A stretch of 9,407 nucleotides of DNA from Lachnospiraceae bacterium (GCA_021204285.1 JAJPZP010000201.1:1579-10985), one strand, 5' to 3'; shown: positions 1 to 6,069, counted from the stretch's first letter. The notes: generated from the letters alone by a model not told the origin. Translations and numbers: made by a program.

Positions 1-16
1 TAGTCAGTTTTGCCAT
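1..16 (-). CDS. rplL: Ribosomal protein L7/L12, N-terminal codons only
   Basis: Only the first five codons (MAKLT) lie inside the window, reading leftwards off its left edge. A GGAGGT ribosome site at 25-30 sits 8 bases before the ATG. The identification rests mainly on position: rplL directly follows rplJ in almost all bacteria, and MAKLT is a common L7/L12 start. The 56-base gap to rplJ shows no terminator, so the two are presumably co-transcribed. The rest of the protein cannot be assessed. Confidence 0.8.
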
Positions 17-72
17 TTTTCCTTACCTCCAAATGTAATATTTCTGAATCCAATAAAATAAATTTCCTGATC

Positions 73-561
73 TTACGCCTCTTTGCTCTCGGCGATCTGA
101 TTCAGCACGCGCGCAAAGTTTGCGATCGGGCTCTGCATGCTGCCGAACAGTCTTCCAAGAAGAACTTCCCTAGACGGGATATTTGCGACAGCTTCCATCT
201 GCTTCGCATCGTAATACTTGCCCTCGACGATACCTGCCTTGATCTCAAGCTGCGGTACAGTCTTCGCGAAGTTCGCGATAATTCTGGCCGGAGCGGTCGC
301 GTCCGTCTTTGAGATCGCGACAGCGGACGGTCCTTCCAGATGTTTGGAAAGCGGCTCGAATTCCGTGTCCTTGATCGCAAAATTCAGCATGGTGTTCTTG
401 TAAACCTTGTAGATGATTCCTTCCGCTCTCATCTGCTTGCGAAGCTGCGTGTCCTGTTCCACGGTCAGACCGCAGTGATCGACCAGCACCACGCCGTCAG
501 CGCCTTCCAGATTCGCGGCAATCTCATCTACAATCGGCTTCTTCTGTTCCACTTTTGCCAT
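73..561 (-). CDS. rplJ: 50S ribosomal protein L10
   Basis: L10 forms the base of the ribosomal stalk: it binds 23S rRNA through its N-terminal domain and carries L7/L12 dimers on its C-terminal helix. The 162-residue product is of normal length. It opens MAKVEQKK and carries the family-typical stretch around residues 25-65 (VVLVDHCGLTVEQ, LRKQMRAEG, YKVYKNTML). The C-terminal helix LNQIAESKEA is the expected L7/L12 docking region but is short. The start has a strong AAGGAGG site about 8 bases upstream. It has its own promoter and leader (603-767), so its expression can be set apart from rplK-rplA, with L10 the likely feedback regulator. Confidence 0.97.
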   Translation of the reverse strand: MAKVEQKKPIVDEIAANLEGADGVVLVDHCGLTVEQDTQLRKQMRAEGIIYKVYKNTMLNFAIKDTEFEPLSKHLEGPSAVAISKTDATAPARIIANFAKTVPQLEIKAGIVEGKYYDAKQMEAVANIPSREVLLGRLFGSMQSPIANFARVLNQIAESKEA

Positions 562-594
562 GAATGGTTTCCTCCTTCTAAGATTTTTATAAAG

Positions 595-731
595 AGACTA
601 CCAAAAAATCCCTCCGTGCCCCAAGACATGGAGGGATATCATCATTCTTAAATCGAATGCATTCCTCGGCAGGCGTATACTGCTTACGCTCAGGAAAGAG
701 CACCTGCTGTCTTCGGTCAGTCATCTTCAAC
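595..731 (-). ncRNA. Ribosomal protein L10 leader RNA
   Basis: The untranslated leader between the rplJ promoter and the rplJ ribosome site holds segments typical of the L10 leader family. On the minus strand these are CCGAAGACAGCAGGTGC near 698-718 and CGCCTGCCGAGGAAT near 661-677, which can pair through CAGG/CCTG. The terminator hairpin lies downstream. In Firmicutes this RNA binds free L10(L12)4 complex and reduces rplJL expression. Boundaries are estimated from the promoter and the hairpin; a covariance-model search would fix them. Confidence 0.85.
603..637 (-). terminator. Attenuator hairpin in the rplJ leader
   Basis: Read on the minus strand, ATCCCTCC pairs with GGAGGGAT, with an extra TG/CA pair beyond one A-C mismatch. 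The stem is followed at once by six T residues. This is a textbook intrinsic terminator placed about 40 bases before the rplJ start codon and inside its own leader, so it works as an attenuator rather than as the end of rplA. In known L10 leaders such a hairpin lowers rplJL transcription when L10 is in excess. Confidence 0.85.
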
Positions 732-737
732 GGTATT

Positions 738-767
738 AAAATAGCACAGGCGATGCGCCCATGTCAA
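738..767 (-). promoter_or_regulatory. Promoter of rplJ-rplL
   Basis: The minus strand carries TTGACA (762-767) and TATTTT (738-743) with an 18-base spacer ending in TGC, an extended -10. Transcription would start near 731, just before the L10 leader. The -35 box lies only 7 bases after the rplA stop codon. The rpmG promoter shares its layout, including the TGTGCTAT sequence. Confidence 0.75.
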
Positions 768-774
768 GCCTGAC

Positions 775-1464
775 TTACATCAGCTTGATCGGATTGATCT
801 TCACACCCGGTCCCATGGTCGGAGCGATGACTACGCTCTTCAGGAACTGACCCTTCACGGCCGACGGACATGCTTTGTTGATCGCATCGATCAGCGTCTG
901 GAAGTTCTCGGAAAGCTGCTCTTCCGTAAAGGAAGCCTTTCCGACCGGCACATGGATGATGTTCGTCTTGTCCAGTCTGTACTCGATCTTACCTGCCTTG
1001 ATCTCCTTGACCGCCTTCGCCACATCCATCGTGACAGTACCGGCCTTCGGGTTCGGCATCAGGCCTTTCGGTCCAAGCAGACGTCCCAGACGTCCAACCA
1101 CGCCCATCATGTCAGGCGTCGCGACGACCACATCGAAATCGAACCAGCCGCCCTGGATCTTCTGTACGAGCTCTTCGGCTCCGACGAACTCAGCGCCCGC
1201 CGCCTCGGCCTCCTCGGCCTTCGCGCTCTTCGCGAATACGAGCACACGCACCTGCTTGCCCGTTCCGTGCGGCAGAACAACCGCGCCACGGATCTGCTGA
1301 TCTGCATGACGTCCATCACAACCTGTACGGATATGAGCCTCGATGGTCTCGTCAAACTTCGCGGTCGAGAGCTTTTTCACGATCGCGATCGCCTCGTCCT
1401 TATCATAAAGGTTCTGCTTATCATAAGATTTTACTGCTTCGGCGTATTTCTTACCATGTTTCAT
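775..1464 (-). CDS. rplA: 50S ribosomal protein L1
   Basis: L1 binds the mobile L1 stalk of 23S rRNA near the E site and in many bacteria also represses its own operon by binding a look-alike site on the mRNA. The product is 229 residues, the usual length. Recognisable segments are [15 protein letters not shown] at the start, the central [28 protein letters not shown] near residues 113-138, and [10 protein letters not shown] at the end. GGAGG lies about 11 bases before the ATG. It lies 68 bases downstream of rplK, and that gap contains a candidate L1 mRNA-binding motif (1481-1508). Confidence 0.98.
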   Translation of the reverse strand: MKHGKKYAEAVKSYDKQNLYDKDEAIAIVKKLSTAKFDETIEAHIRTGCDGRHADQQIRGAVVLPHGTGKQVRVLVFAKSAKAEEAEAAGAEFVGAEELVQKIQGGWFDFDVVVATPDMMGVVGRLGRLLGPKGLMPNPKAGTVTMDVAKAVKEIKAGKIEYRLDKTNIIHVPVGKASFTEEQLSENFQTLIDAINKACPSAVKGQFLKSVVIAPTMGPGVKINPIKLM

Positions 1465-1480
1465 AATATTTAACCTCCTG

Positions 1481-1508
1481 GTGGTAATTGCGGGTTTCTC
1501 CCTCCCAC
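1481..1508 (-). promoter_or_regulatory. Candidate L1-binding mRNA motif before rplA
   Basis: Minus-strand RNA reads GUGGGAGGG, a short loop, CCCG, then AUUACCAC, directly before the AGGAGG site of rplA. GUGG can pair with CCAC and GGG with CCC, giving a short interrupted stem. A second copy stands before rplK. Two copies at the two cistrons of the L11-L1 pair fit translational feedback by L1; the protein contact is inferred. Confidence 0.6.
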
Positions 1509-1532
1509 ATCTTTCTTACAGCAACAGTTTCT

Positions 1533-1961
1533 TTAGTCGTCTACGACGGTAATACCCATGCTTCTCGCGGTTCCCGCGATCATGCTGGTAGCCGCCTCGA
1601 TGCTGCCTGCATTCAGATCCGGCATCTTCTGTTCCGCGATCTTCTGCACTTCAGATCTCTTGATCGTTACGACCTTGTCCTTGTTCGGCGTACCGGACGC
1701 ACTCTTGAGTCCGCATGCCTTTTTCAGCAAAACTGCTGCCGGCGGAGTCTTGGTAATGAAGCTGAAGCTTCTGTCGGCATATACGGTAATGACTACCGGA
1801 ATAATGGTGTCGCCCTGGTCAGCTGTTCTCGCGTTGAACTCCTTCGTGAACTGCACGATGTTCACGCCATGCTGGCCGAGCGCCGGTCCTACCGGGGGAG
1901 CCGGTGTCGCTTTCCCTGCAGGAATCTGTAATTTGATGTAACCTGTAACTTTTTTTGCCAT
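1533..1961 (-). CDS. rplK: 50S ribosomal protein L11
   Basis: L11 binds the GTPase-associated centre of 23S rRNA, contacts elongation factors and is the site of thiopeptide action. The 142-residue product has the standard length. It shows the hallmark proline-rich segment [19 protein letters not shown] at residues 14-32, which lies beside the rRNA, and the C-terminal rRNA-binding domain ending [13 protein letters not shown]. The start has AGGAGG about 9 bases upstream. It sits between nusG and rplA in the usual order and is preceded by a copy of the L1-site motif. Confidence 0.98.
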   Translation of the reverse strand: MAKKVTGYIKLQIPAGKATPAPPVGPALGQHGVNIVQFTKEFNARTADQGDTIIPVVITVYADRSFSFITKTPPAAVLLKKACGLKSASGTPNKDKVVTIKRSEVQKIAEQKMPDLNAGSIEAATSMIAGTARSMGITVVDD

Positions 1962-1979
1962 TTTTAGGCACCTCCTATT

Positions 1980-2015
1980 GTGGTAATGTCGGGTTCAGGT
2001 AAATTCCCCTCCCAC
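1980..2015 (-). promoter_or_regulatory. Candidate L1-binding mRNA motif before rplK
   Basis: The minus strand reads GTGGGAGGG, an 11-base longer middle than the rplA copy, ACCCG and ATTACCAC, then the AGGAGG of rplK. GTGGGAGGG, CCCG and ATTACCAC are kept in both copies while the sequence between them differs. That is what a selected RNA motif should look like. A GC-rich hairpin (2020-2037) lies just upstream in the same leader. Confidence 0.6.
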
Positions 2016-2019
2016 GATC

Positions 2020-2037
2020 CGCGGGGCAGATGCCGCG
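2020..2037 (-). other. GC-rich hairpin in the nusG-rplK gap
   Basis: CGC/GCG and GGCA/TGCC can pair around a two-base loop, with two unpaired G residues on one side. There is no T tract on either side, so it is not an intrinsic terminator. It may be an upper part of the rplK leader fold or an RNA-processing site; no function can be read from the sequence. Confidence 0.35.
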
Positions 2038-2048
2038 CGAACCATTGC

Positions 2049-2567
2049 TTACTGCATCTTTCTTATTTCCATGAAACTGATCTCTACCGGAGTTTCACGG
2101 CCAAACAGATCAACGTTGATCGTCACACTCTGTTTGTTCTCATTGATCGCGCGGATCTTACCGATCGTATCCTTCCAGACACCGGCGATGACGACGACCG
2201 TGTCGCCCTCCGCGAAATCAAATTTGATCGCATCCGAATGAACACCGAGCGGGCGCATCTCCTCATCGCTCAGCGGAACAGGCTTGGAACCAGGTCCGAC
2301 AAAACCGGTCACGCCCCTGGTGTTGCACACGACGTACCACGTATCATCGTTCATAACCATATTGATCAGGACGTAGCCCGGAAACATCTTTTTTGAGACC
2401 TGACGGCTTGCACCGTCCTTCAGCTCTACTACATCCTGCATGGGAACTCTCACCTCGAGAATCTGCTCCTCCAGGTGCCTGTTCTCAATCGCCTTCTCAA
2501 TATTCGCCTTTACCTTGTTCTCATACCCGGAATAGGTATGTACCACATACCAGTTTGCTTCTGCCAT
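2049..2567 (-). CDS. nusG: Transcription antitermination/termination factor NusG
   Basis: NusG binds RNA polymerase with its N-terminal NGN domain and links it to ribosomes or termination factors through a C-terminal KOW domain. From MAEANWYVVHTYSGYE the product is 172 residues. The NGN domain runs over residues 1-115 (KKMFPGYVLINM, TRGVTGFVG) and the KOW domain over 120-172 (FAEGDTVVVIAGVWKDTIGKI). An in-frame ATG four codons earlier (2579) directly abuts the AGGAGG, so the inner ATG at 2567, 12 bases from it, is preferred. A GTG between them is also possible. The gene lies 16 bases downstream of secE. Confidence 0.96.
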   Translation of the reverse strand: MAEANWYVVHTYSGYENKVKANIEKAIENRHLEEQILEVRVPMQDVVELKDGASRQVSKKMFPGYVLINMVMNDDTWYVVCNTRGVTGFVGPGSKPVPLSDEEMRPLGVHSDAIKFDFAEGDTVVVIAGVWKDTIGKIRAINENKQSVTINVDLFGRETPVEISFMEIRKMQ

Positions 2568-2583
2568 ACTGTCACCCATCCTC

Positions 2584-2793
2584 CTACAATGTCAGGATCC
2601 AGTCGATCCCATAGGACAGGATAATATCCAGCACCTTGATGATGAGAGCCAATACAACAGAGACGCTCACGACTGCGATAGTCTGCTTCGTGAGATCGCT
2701 CCGCGTCGGCCAGACGATCTTTTTGAATTCGGCTTTCATGCCTTTGAACCAGCTCTGCTTGTGGTCCTTACCGGCACTCTTTGTTTCTCCCAT
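2584..2793 (-). CDS. secE: Preprotein translocase subunit SecE
   Basis: SecE clamps the two halves of the SecY channel in the cytoplasmic membrane. The product is 69 residues, the short single-helix form typical of Gram-positives. A charged amphipathic stretch (WFKGMKAEFKKIVWPTRSDLTKQT, residues 15-38) holds the conserved KKIVWPT motif. One membrane helix follows at about 39-62. AAGGAAG lies about 7 bases before the ATG. It sits between rpmG and nusG as usual. Confidence 0.96.
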   Translation of the reverse strand: MGETKSAGKDHKQSWFKGMKAEFKKIVWPTRSDLTKQTIAVVSVSVVLALIIKVLDIILSYGIDWILTL

Positions 2794-2823
2794 ATCGTCG
2801 CTTCCTTTTACCCTGTGGCGGAG

Positions 2824-2973
2824 TTACTTCGTTTCCTTATGAAGTGTATGTTTCTTGCAGAAACGGCAGTATTTCTTCGTCTCCATTCTGTCCGGGTGAT
2901 TTCTTTTTTCCTTTGTCATGTTGTAATTACGCTGCTTGCAATCCGTACATGCCAATGTGATTCTTACGCGCAC
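2824..2973 (-). CDS. rpmG: 50S ribosomal protein L33, zinc-ribbon form
   Basis: This 49-residue protein starts with GTG ([17 protein letters not shown]) and ends HTLHKETK. It carries two CxxC pairs, C9/C12 and C36/C39, the zinc-binding form of L33; many bacteria also keep a zinc-free paralogue for zinc shortage. GAGGTGG lies 6 bases before the GTG, which decides the start, since the only other in-frame start codon (ATG, codon 19) would remove the first CxxC. It is the first gene of the secE-nusG-rplK-rplA transcript, about 70 bases downstream of the predicted transcription start. Confidence 0.95.
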   Translation of the reverse strand: MRVRITLACTDCKQRNYNMTKEKRNHPDRMETKKYCRFCKKHTLHKETK

Positions 2974-3018
2974 AACCTTCCACCTCGCTTTTGTCTTTCT
3001 ACACCATTTTTAAAGTCA

Positions 3019-3090
3019 AAAAAAAAAGCGCTTGACTTCACTCGCCTGTTTACTATAGCACAGATGCATATATGAAGTCAAGGGCTTTTT
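3019..3090 (-). terminator. Long inverted repeat with T tracts around the rpmG promoter
   Basis: CTTGACTTCA at 3031-3040 is the exact reverse complement of 3073-3082. After one mismatch the pairing continues through GC and a run of A/T on each side, giving arms of roughly 17-18 bases around a 32-base loop. Transcripts leaving the upstream small iron-sulfur gene would end in this stem followed by a ten-T run. That makes it a plausible intrinsic terminator, possibly working in both directions. The rpmG -35 box lies in one arm and its -10 box in the loop. Confidence 0.6.
3052..3081 (-). promoter_or_regulatory. Promoter of rpmG-secE-nusG-rplK-rplA
   Basis: The minus strand has TTGACT (3076-3081) and TATAGT (3052-3057) with an 18-base spacer ending TGC, giving an extended -10. 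Start of transcription is predicted near 3045. It has the same spacer length and the same TGTGCTAT sequence as the rplJ promoter, consistent with one vegetative promoter class for translation genes. Confidence 0.75.
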
Positions 3091-3104
3091 TCAGCTGTTT
3101 TTCC

Positions 3105-3302
3105 TCATTTCTCTTTGTAATAGAGCATGCAGTGGCAGAAGCCTTCAAAATCGGGATCCGCAATCTGCTCCCTGAACTCTCTGCACATACATTTAGTATC
3201 CTCGGTTCTGTTCAGGCGGCAGGGACAATATCCGCCTTTTTCCTTCAGACCCGCCTTTACTACCTTCACAATTTCTTCATCCGGATTCAGTTTGATCTTC
3301 AT
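3105..3302 (-). CDS. Small ferredoxin:thioredoxin-reductase-like iron-sulfur protein
   Basis: The 65-residue product carries three Cys pairs: CPC at 26-28, CMC at 38-40 and CHC at 56-58. This matches the catalytic chain of ferredoxin:thioredoxin reductase, where such pairs hold a [4Fe-4S] cluster and the redox-active disulfide. It is shorter than the plant/cyanobacterial chain (~110 residues), and the middle pair is placed differently: CPC-x9-CxC-x15-CHC here against CPC-x16-CxC-x8-CHC in the classical enzyme. GGAGG lies 6 bases before the ATG. No thioredoxin, ferredoxin or variable-chain gene is nearby. It lies 36 bases after the Gfo/Idh fragment on the same strand. A disulfide-reductase role is inferred from family membership. 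Confidence 0.8.
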   Translation of the reverse strand: MKIKLNPDEEIVKVVKAGLKEKGGYCPCRLNRTEDTKCMCREFREQIADPDFEGFCHCMLYYKEK

Positions 3303-3338
3303 TGGAAGCCTCCATTCTGCTGCCTTTCATGCAGCTTG

Positions 3339-3836
3339 TCAATAACCGATACACTCCAACACACTGTCCACAAGTCTGGCGTTTGCAATGGAAATTGTTT
3401 CCGTCACCACGGGAGGCTCTCCCTCTGCCACGCATCTTCCGAACTGTTCAATCTCCAGCATATAATTATTCGGAACTGCAACTGTCTTATACTCTGATGT
3501 GCCGTCAAAGCGTTCCACGTGATAGCTCAGTTCCCCCTTCCCATTAAAAGTGAAATTGTCTGAGCGCAGCGTTCCCTCCGTCCCCTGAATTTCAAATGAA
3601 TCGGAACTCTTATTCTTCTCCGTGGCCATCACCATGCCCGTAGTCAGAACAGCCCGAACAGCCTCCGGATACTCCAGCATAACGGTGGTCAGCTTATCGA
3701 TATCATGGTCGTCAAAAGCAGCAACGGCCCGGATTCGCTCCGGACTTTCGCCGAGCAGCCGCAGAATCAGACTGGAAGCATAAACTCCGATATCGTACAT
3801 GCTGCCTCCGAGCGTCTCCCTGCTGATCTGCCTCCG
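3339..3836 (-). pseudogene. Gfo/Idh/MocA-type oxidoreductase, C-terminal half only
   Basis: About 165 codons match the C-terminal substrate/dimer domain of NAD(P)-dependent sugar or inositol dehydrogenases. The telltale segment is ETLGGSMYDIGVYASSLILRLLGESPERI, followed by DKLTTVMLEYPEAVRAVLTTGM, EIQGTEGTLRSD and a normal-looking C-terminus. The N-terminal Rossmann fold (GxGxxG) and the catalytic EKP motif are missing altogether. An ATG at 3914 exists in frame, but the first ~26 residues from there are an out-of-frame reading of the neighbouring gene. The 5' half has evidently been lost in a deletion, with the junction near 3815-3840. Function is very unlikely. Confidence 0.85.
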
Positions 3837-4482
3837 ACAGCTTGCTGAACTTATAATCATACAGCAAAATGTCAATGTAGAATTCGTACAGATCCGTTTT
3901 GAGATACTGCTCAACGGTAGATTCGTTCACATTAAACCAGTCCTGCCCGGCAAGCTGATCATAAAAGGACGGCGACGGATTCCCATTGTGATAGGAAATA
4001 TTGACGCGCAGGCATTCCGCCTGCTCTTCGCTCAACACTTTCGTCAGCAGATTATACTGGACGTCCTCTGCTGCGATATCACAGGATATCTCCATGAGCT
4101 CAAGAACGAGAGCTTGCTTCGCTGAATAACATTTAGGACTCAGGAAGCTGTATTTACTGTGATTAATCCTGTATGTGTGATCTGTGATGGTCCATATTTC
4201 CTCTTCCTCCCCGCCTGTATACAGCAGATACCACTTCGTATAAGTACCGGCACTGTCGTAATCGTACAGCCCGTCGGAAGAATAATGATGAACCGAGTAC
4301 ATCTTACTCTCATTCGTCTCCGCGGAAATCTTTTCCCAGTTTCCCTCACCGAAAAAGATATTCAGTTCCTTTTTAAAGCGCAGCGGCCAGGATTTCAATG
4401 TGAAATAAAGCCCCGCGCCGGCAACCAGAACAATAAGCAGAATGATGATGATTCCTGTGCTGATTACTTTATTCTTTCTCAT
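3712..4482 (-). CDS. Membrane-anchored protein of unknown function, 3' end truncated and chimeric
   Basis: I do not recognise the family. From MRKNKVISTG the ORF gives 256 residues: a short basic start, one membrane helix at about residues 6-29, then a soluble outer domain rich in Tyr, Ser and acidic residues (EIWTITDHTYRI, VNISYHNGNPSPSFYDQL). The body ends near YDYKFSKLSEADQ. The last ~40 residues (ARRQHVRYRSLCF onward) are an out-of-frame reading of the oxidoreductase fragment, so the natural end is lost. AAAGGA at 4495-4500 is 12 bases before this ATG; ATGs at 4491 and 4518 are alternatives. A membrane-protein tail ends 36-45 bases upstream on the same strand, so the two may once have shared an operon. 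Confidence 0.65.
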   Translation of the reverse strand: MRKNKVISTGIIIILLIVLVAGAGLYFTLKSWPLRFKKELNIFFGEGNWEKISAETNESKMYSVHHYSSDGLYDYDSAGTYTKWYLLYTGGEEEEIWTITDHTYRINHSKYSFLSPKCYSAKQALVLELMEISCDIAAEDVQYNLLTKVLSEEQAECLRVNISYHNGNPSPSFYDQLAGQDWFNVNESTVEQYLKTDLYEFYIDILLYDYKFSKLSEADQQGDARRQHVRYRSLCFQSDSAAARRKSGANPGRCCF

Positions 4483-4526
4483 GTTCCGCATCTGTCCTTT
4501 ATATAATGTCAATTCCATTTATCATT

Positions 4527-4652
4527 CTACTCTGGTTTTCTGAATCCGACAAGACCTGCCTGACCTGTGGCTATCCATCTGGCAATGATAAATACCACAA
4601 GGAACACCACCATTTCCATCAGTAAAAAAACAGCAGCACACCCCACTATATG
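4527..4652 (-). pseudogene. C-terminal tail of a membrane protein
   Basis: An open minus-strand frame ending at a TAG (4527-4529) reads CAAVFLLMEMVVFLVVFII, a clear membrane helix, then ARWIATGQAGLVGFRKPE. There is no ribosome site before its only Met codons (4619 and 4613), and the frame runs upstream into DNA that codes for a histidine kinase on the other strand. It is best read as the last helix and tail of a lost transporter-like protein. The family cannot be named from one helix. Confidence 0.45.
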
Positions 4653-4805
4653 GCATGTGACAGCGATATCATAGGGCAGCGGTATGGCATGGGGCTACTG
4701 ATCGTCAGGCAAATCACAGAGGCGCATAATGGAAAAACCGTGATCGGGCATAGCCGCTATGGCAGATTTTCTGTCAGGCTTGGGATACCGTTGATTCGGG
4801 GTTGA
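4653..4805 (+). pseudogene. Sensor histidine kinase, C-terminal ATPase-domain remnant
   Basis: The plus strand reads about 50 codons: GQRYGMGLLIVRQITEAHNG, then KTVIGHSRYGRFSVRLGIPLIRG and a TGA. GMGLLIVRQI followed by EAHNG is the G2 box and following helix of the HATPase domain, and the FSVRLGIPL strand is the usual end of the kinase. The H, N, G1 and F boxes, the dimerisation domain and any membrane part are absent, and an in-frame TAA lies at 4623-4625. No response-regulator gene is present. The stop is 12 bases from the convergent rhuM stop. It is a gene remnant left by the same kind of deletion that truncated its neighbours. Confidence 0.7.
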
Positions 4806-4817
4806 GCGTTTCTTTCA

Positions 4818-5801
4818 TTATTCCAGCGCTTCCAATTCTTTTATACTCTCTATAAAGTGCTGTTCAACAGGCGACAACAATTCATCCTGCTTCTTCTGAT
4901 ACTTCGCATATTCTTCATGGGCTTTCTGGATTGCCTGCTGATGGGTAATGCGTCCCTTTGTAGTCAATATATCTCGCCTTGTCATTTTCAGATAATCATC
5001 AATTGTTTCCAGCCAGTCTTTCATATACATGGGTTCATGCTCAAGGGCGCGAACCTCCGCAATGTCCAGATACGCCGACACGATTTTATTCAAGGCATCC
5101 AGTTCCGGCTGGGTCAGATAATTCTTGGCGATCTCCGTATCTGCACGCCTGATCTGCTTTCCTGACCAGGAGGTCAGCCCCATGTTTTCCTTACCCGCAT
5201 CCGCTCGTTCGTACACTATTTCTGCCGCCGTGTGCTTATGCGCTGCCCAGTGCATTTTATTCTGCACCTGTTTAAAGAATAAGATAGAGGATTCCGCCTT
5301 TGGATCGTAATCTATACTGGTGGCATAAATCTCCAGAACCTTGCGCCAGAACACCTTCTCAGAAGAACGGATGTCCCGTATACGGGCCAGCAACTCATCA
5401 AAGTAATTGCCTCCGCCCAATCGTTTCAACCGATCATCGTCCAACGCAAAGCCTTTTTTCATATACTCTTTCAGAATTCCACTCGCCCATATACGGAATT
5501 GTGTCCCTCGCAGAGACTTCACCCGATAACCGACAGAGATTATAACATCCAGATTATAGTATTCGACTTGATAGGTTTTTCCATCGTTCGCAGTTGTTGC
5601 AAATTTTGCAACAACTGCCGGCCTGGAGAGCTCAGCTTCAGCGAAGATATTCTTTATATGTCGGGAAATGGTCGATTTGTCTCGCTGAAACAATTCCGCC
5701 ATCTGATCCATAGACAGCCAGACTGTATCCTCGTCGAAGGTGGCCTCTATCTTTGTCAACCCATCTTCCGTTGTGTACATGATAATATTGGATTGGCTCA
5801 T
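4818..5801 (-). CDS. rhuM: RhuM-family protein
   Basis: The 327-residue product has the full length of the RhuM family, named from a Salmonella pathogenicity-island gene; its biochemical activity is not established. A winged-helix-like N-terminus spans about residues 26-53 (VWLSMDQMAELFQRDKSTISRHIKNIF). Then come VVAKFATTA, YYNLDVIISVGYRVKSLRGTQFRIWAS (82-107), and the family signature KMHWAAHKHTAAEIVYERADAGKENMGLTSW. The C-terminal third is helical and charged. AAGGAGG lies 10 bases before this ATG, which overlaps the stop of the HTH gene (ATGA). A longer reading from 5930 only extends through that gene in another frame. Translational coupling, the pairing and the shared operator suggest a toxin-antitoxin- or defence-type role, which is inference. 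Confidence 0.9.
   Translation of the reverse strand: MSQSNIIMYTTEDGLTKIEATFDEDTVWLSMDQMAELFQRDKSTISRHIKNIFAEAELSRPAVVAKFATTANDGKTYQVEYYNLDVIISVGYRVKSLRGTQFRIWASGILKEYMKKGFALDDDRLKRLGGGNYFDELLARIRDIRSSEKVFWRKVLEIYATSIDYDPKAESSILFFKQVQNKMHWAAHKHTAAEIVYERADAGKENMGLTSWSGKQIRRADTEIAKNYLTQPELDALNKIVSAYLDIAEVRALEHEPMYMKDWLETIDDYLKMTRRDILTTKGRITHQQAIQKAHEEYAKYQKKQDELLSPVEQHFIESIKELEALE
5590..5618. repeat. 29-bp palindrome inside rhuM
   Basis: Fourteen bases (5590-5603, GCAGTTGTTGCAAA) are exactly mirrored by 5605-5618 around a single central base. It lies within codons 62-71 (AVVAKFATTA). A symmetry this long and tight is unexpected by chance in 9 kb. It could be a cruciform or RNA hairpin or a protein-binding site within the gene. 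Part of the arm (GTTGCAAAT) resembles part of the promoter repeat arm (GTTGCGTAT, 7 of 9). Confidence 0.9.
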
Positions 5802-5998
5802 CGCTCGTCTGCCTCCTTGTGAATGTTTTCCGTCTGAATGTAATAGGCCAGCAGCCGAACCACATACTCCGGTGCATGCCTGTTGCCCAACTCCCAATCT
5901 GTGACCGTTCTGTAAGGAATCTGAAAACACTCACAAAATTCCTTTCGATTCATACCTGTACTTTCTCTCAGCTCTCTGATTCTATTTTTAAATTCCAT
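5798..5998 (-). CDS. Small Xre-type helix-turn-helix regulator
   Basis: The 66-residue protein is one HTH domain: helices over about 3-13, 17-24 (NRKEFCEC), recognition helix 28-36 (PYRTVTDWE), 42-54 (APEYVVRLLAYYI), then a charged tail. The MNRKEFCExFxIPYRTVTDWE pattern is one I associate with small HTH proteins coded next to toxin-like genes in Clostridia. GGAGA lies 7 bases before this ATG. A longer frame from 6112 is unlikely because its ATG lies upstream of the predicted transcription start. Its stop overlaps the rhuM start. It most likely represses its own operon through the inverted repeat at the promoter. Confidence 0.88.
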   Translation of the reverse strand: MEFKNRIRELRESTGMNRKEFCECFQIPYRTVTDWELGNRHAPEYVVRLLAYYIQTENIHKEADER

Positions 5999-6069
5999 GC
6001 TGTTTTCTCCATTAGACCCAGTGACAAAAACTGTCATCTGCAGTGTCCTTCGCACTTCAGATAAATTTA

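Noticed and set aside
952..1473. Long plus-strand frame opposite rplA
   Set aside because: It is a shadow of a certain ribosomal gene, rich in Arg/His, with no protein-like pattern. The same holds for frames opposite rplJ, rplK and the MFS gene.
3319..3335. GCTGC/GCAGC 5-bp stem between the oxidoreductase fragment and the FTR-like gene
   Set aside because: The stem is short, has no T tract, and is expected by chance.
3837..3914. N-terminus of the oxidoreductase fragment from ATG 3914
   Set aside because: These residues are an out-of-frame reading of the adjacent unknown gene, with no ribosome site.
4653..4694. Minus-strand continuation of the membrane-protein frame
   Set aside because: The plus strand codes a clear histidine kinase G2 box here, so the minus reading is probably accidental.
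5802..5930. N-terminal extension of RhuM from 5930
   Set aside because: It reads through the HTH gene in another frame and matches nothing in RhuM. The inner ATG at 5801 has AAGGAGG upstream.
6022..6036. TGACA/TGTCA mini-dyad in the HTH leader
   Set aside because: A 5-bp stem is too short to support as an operator beside the 12-bp repeat.
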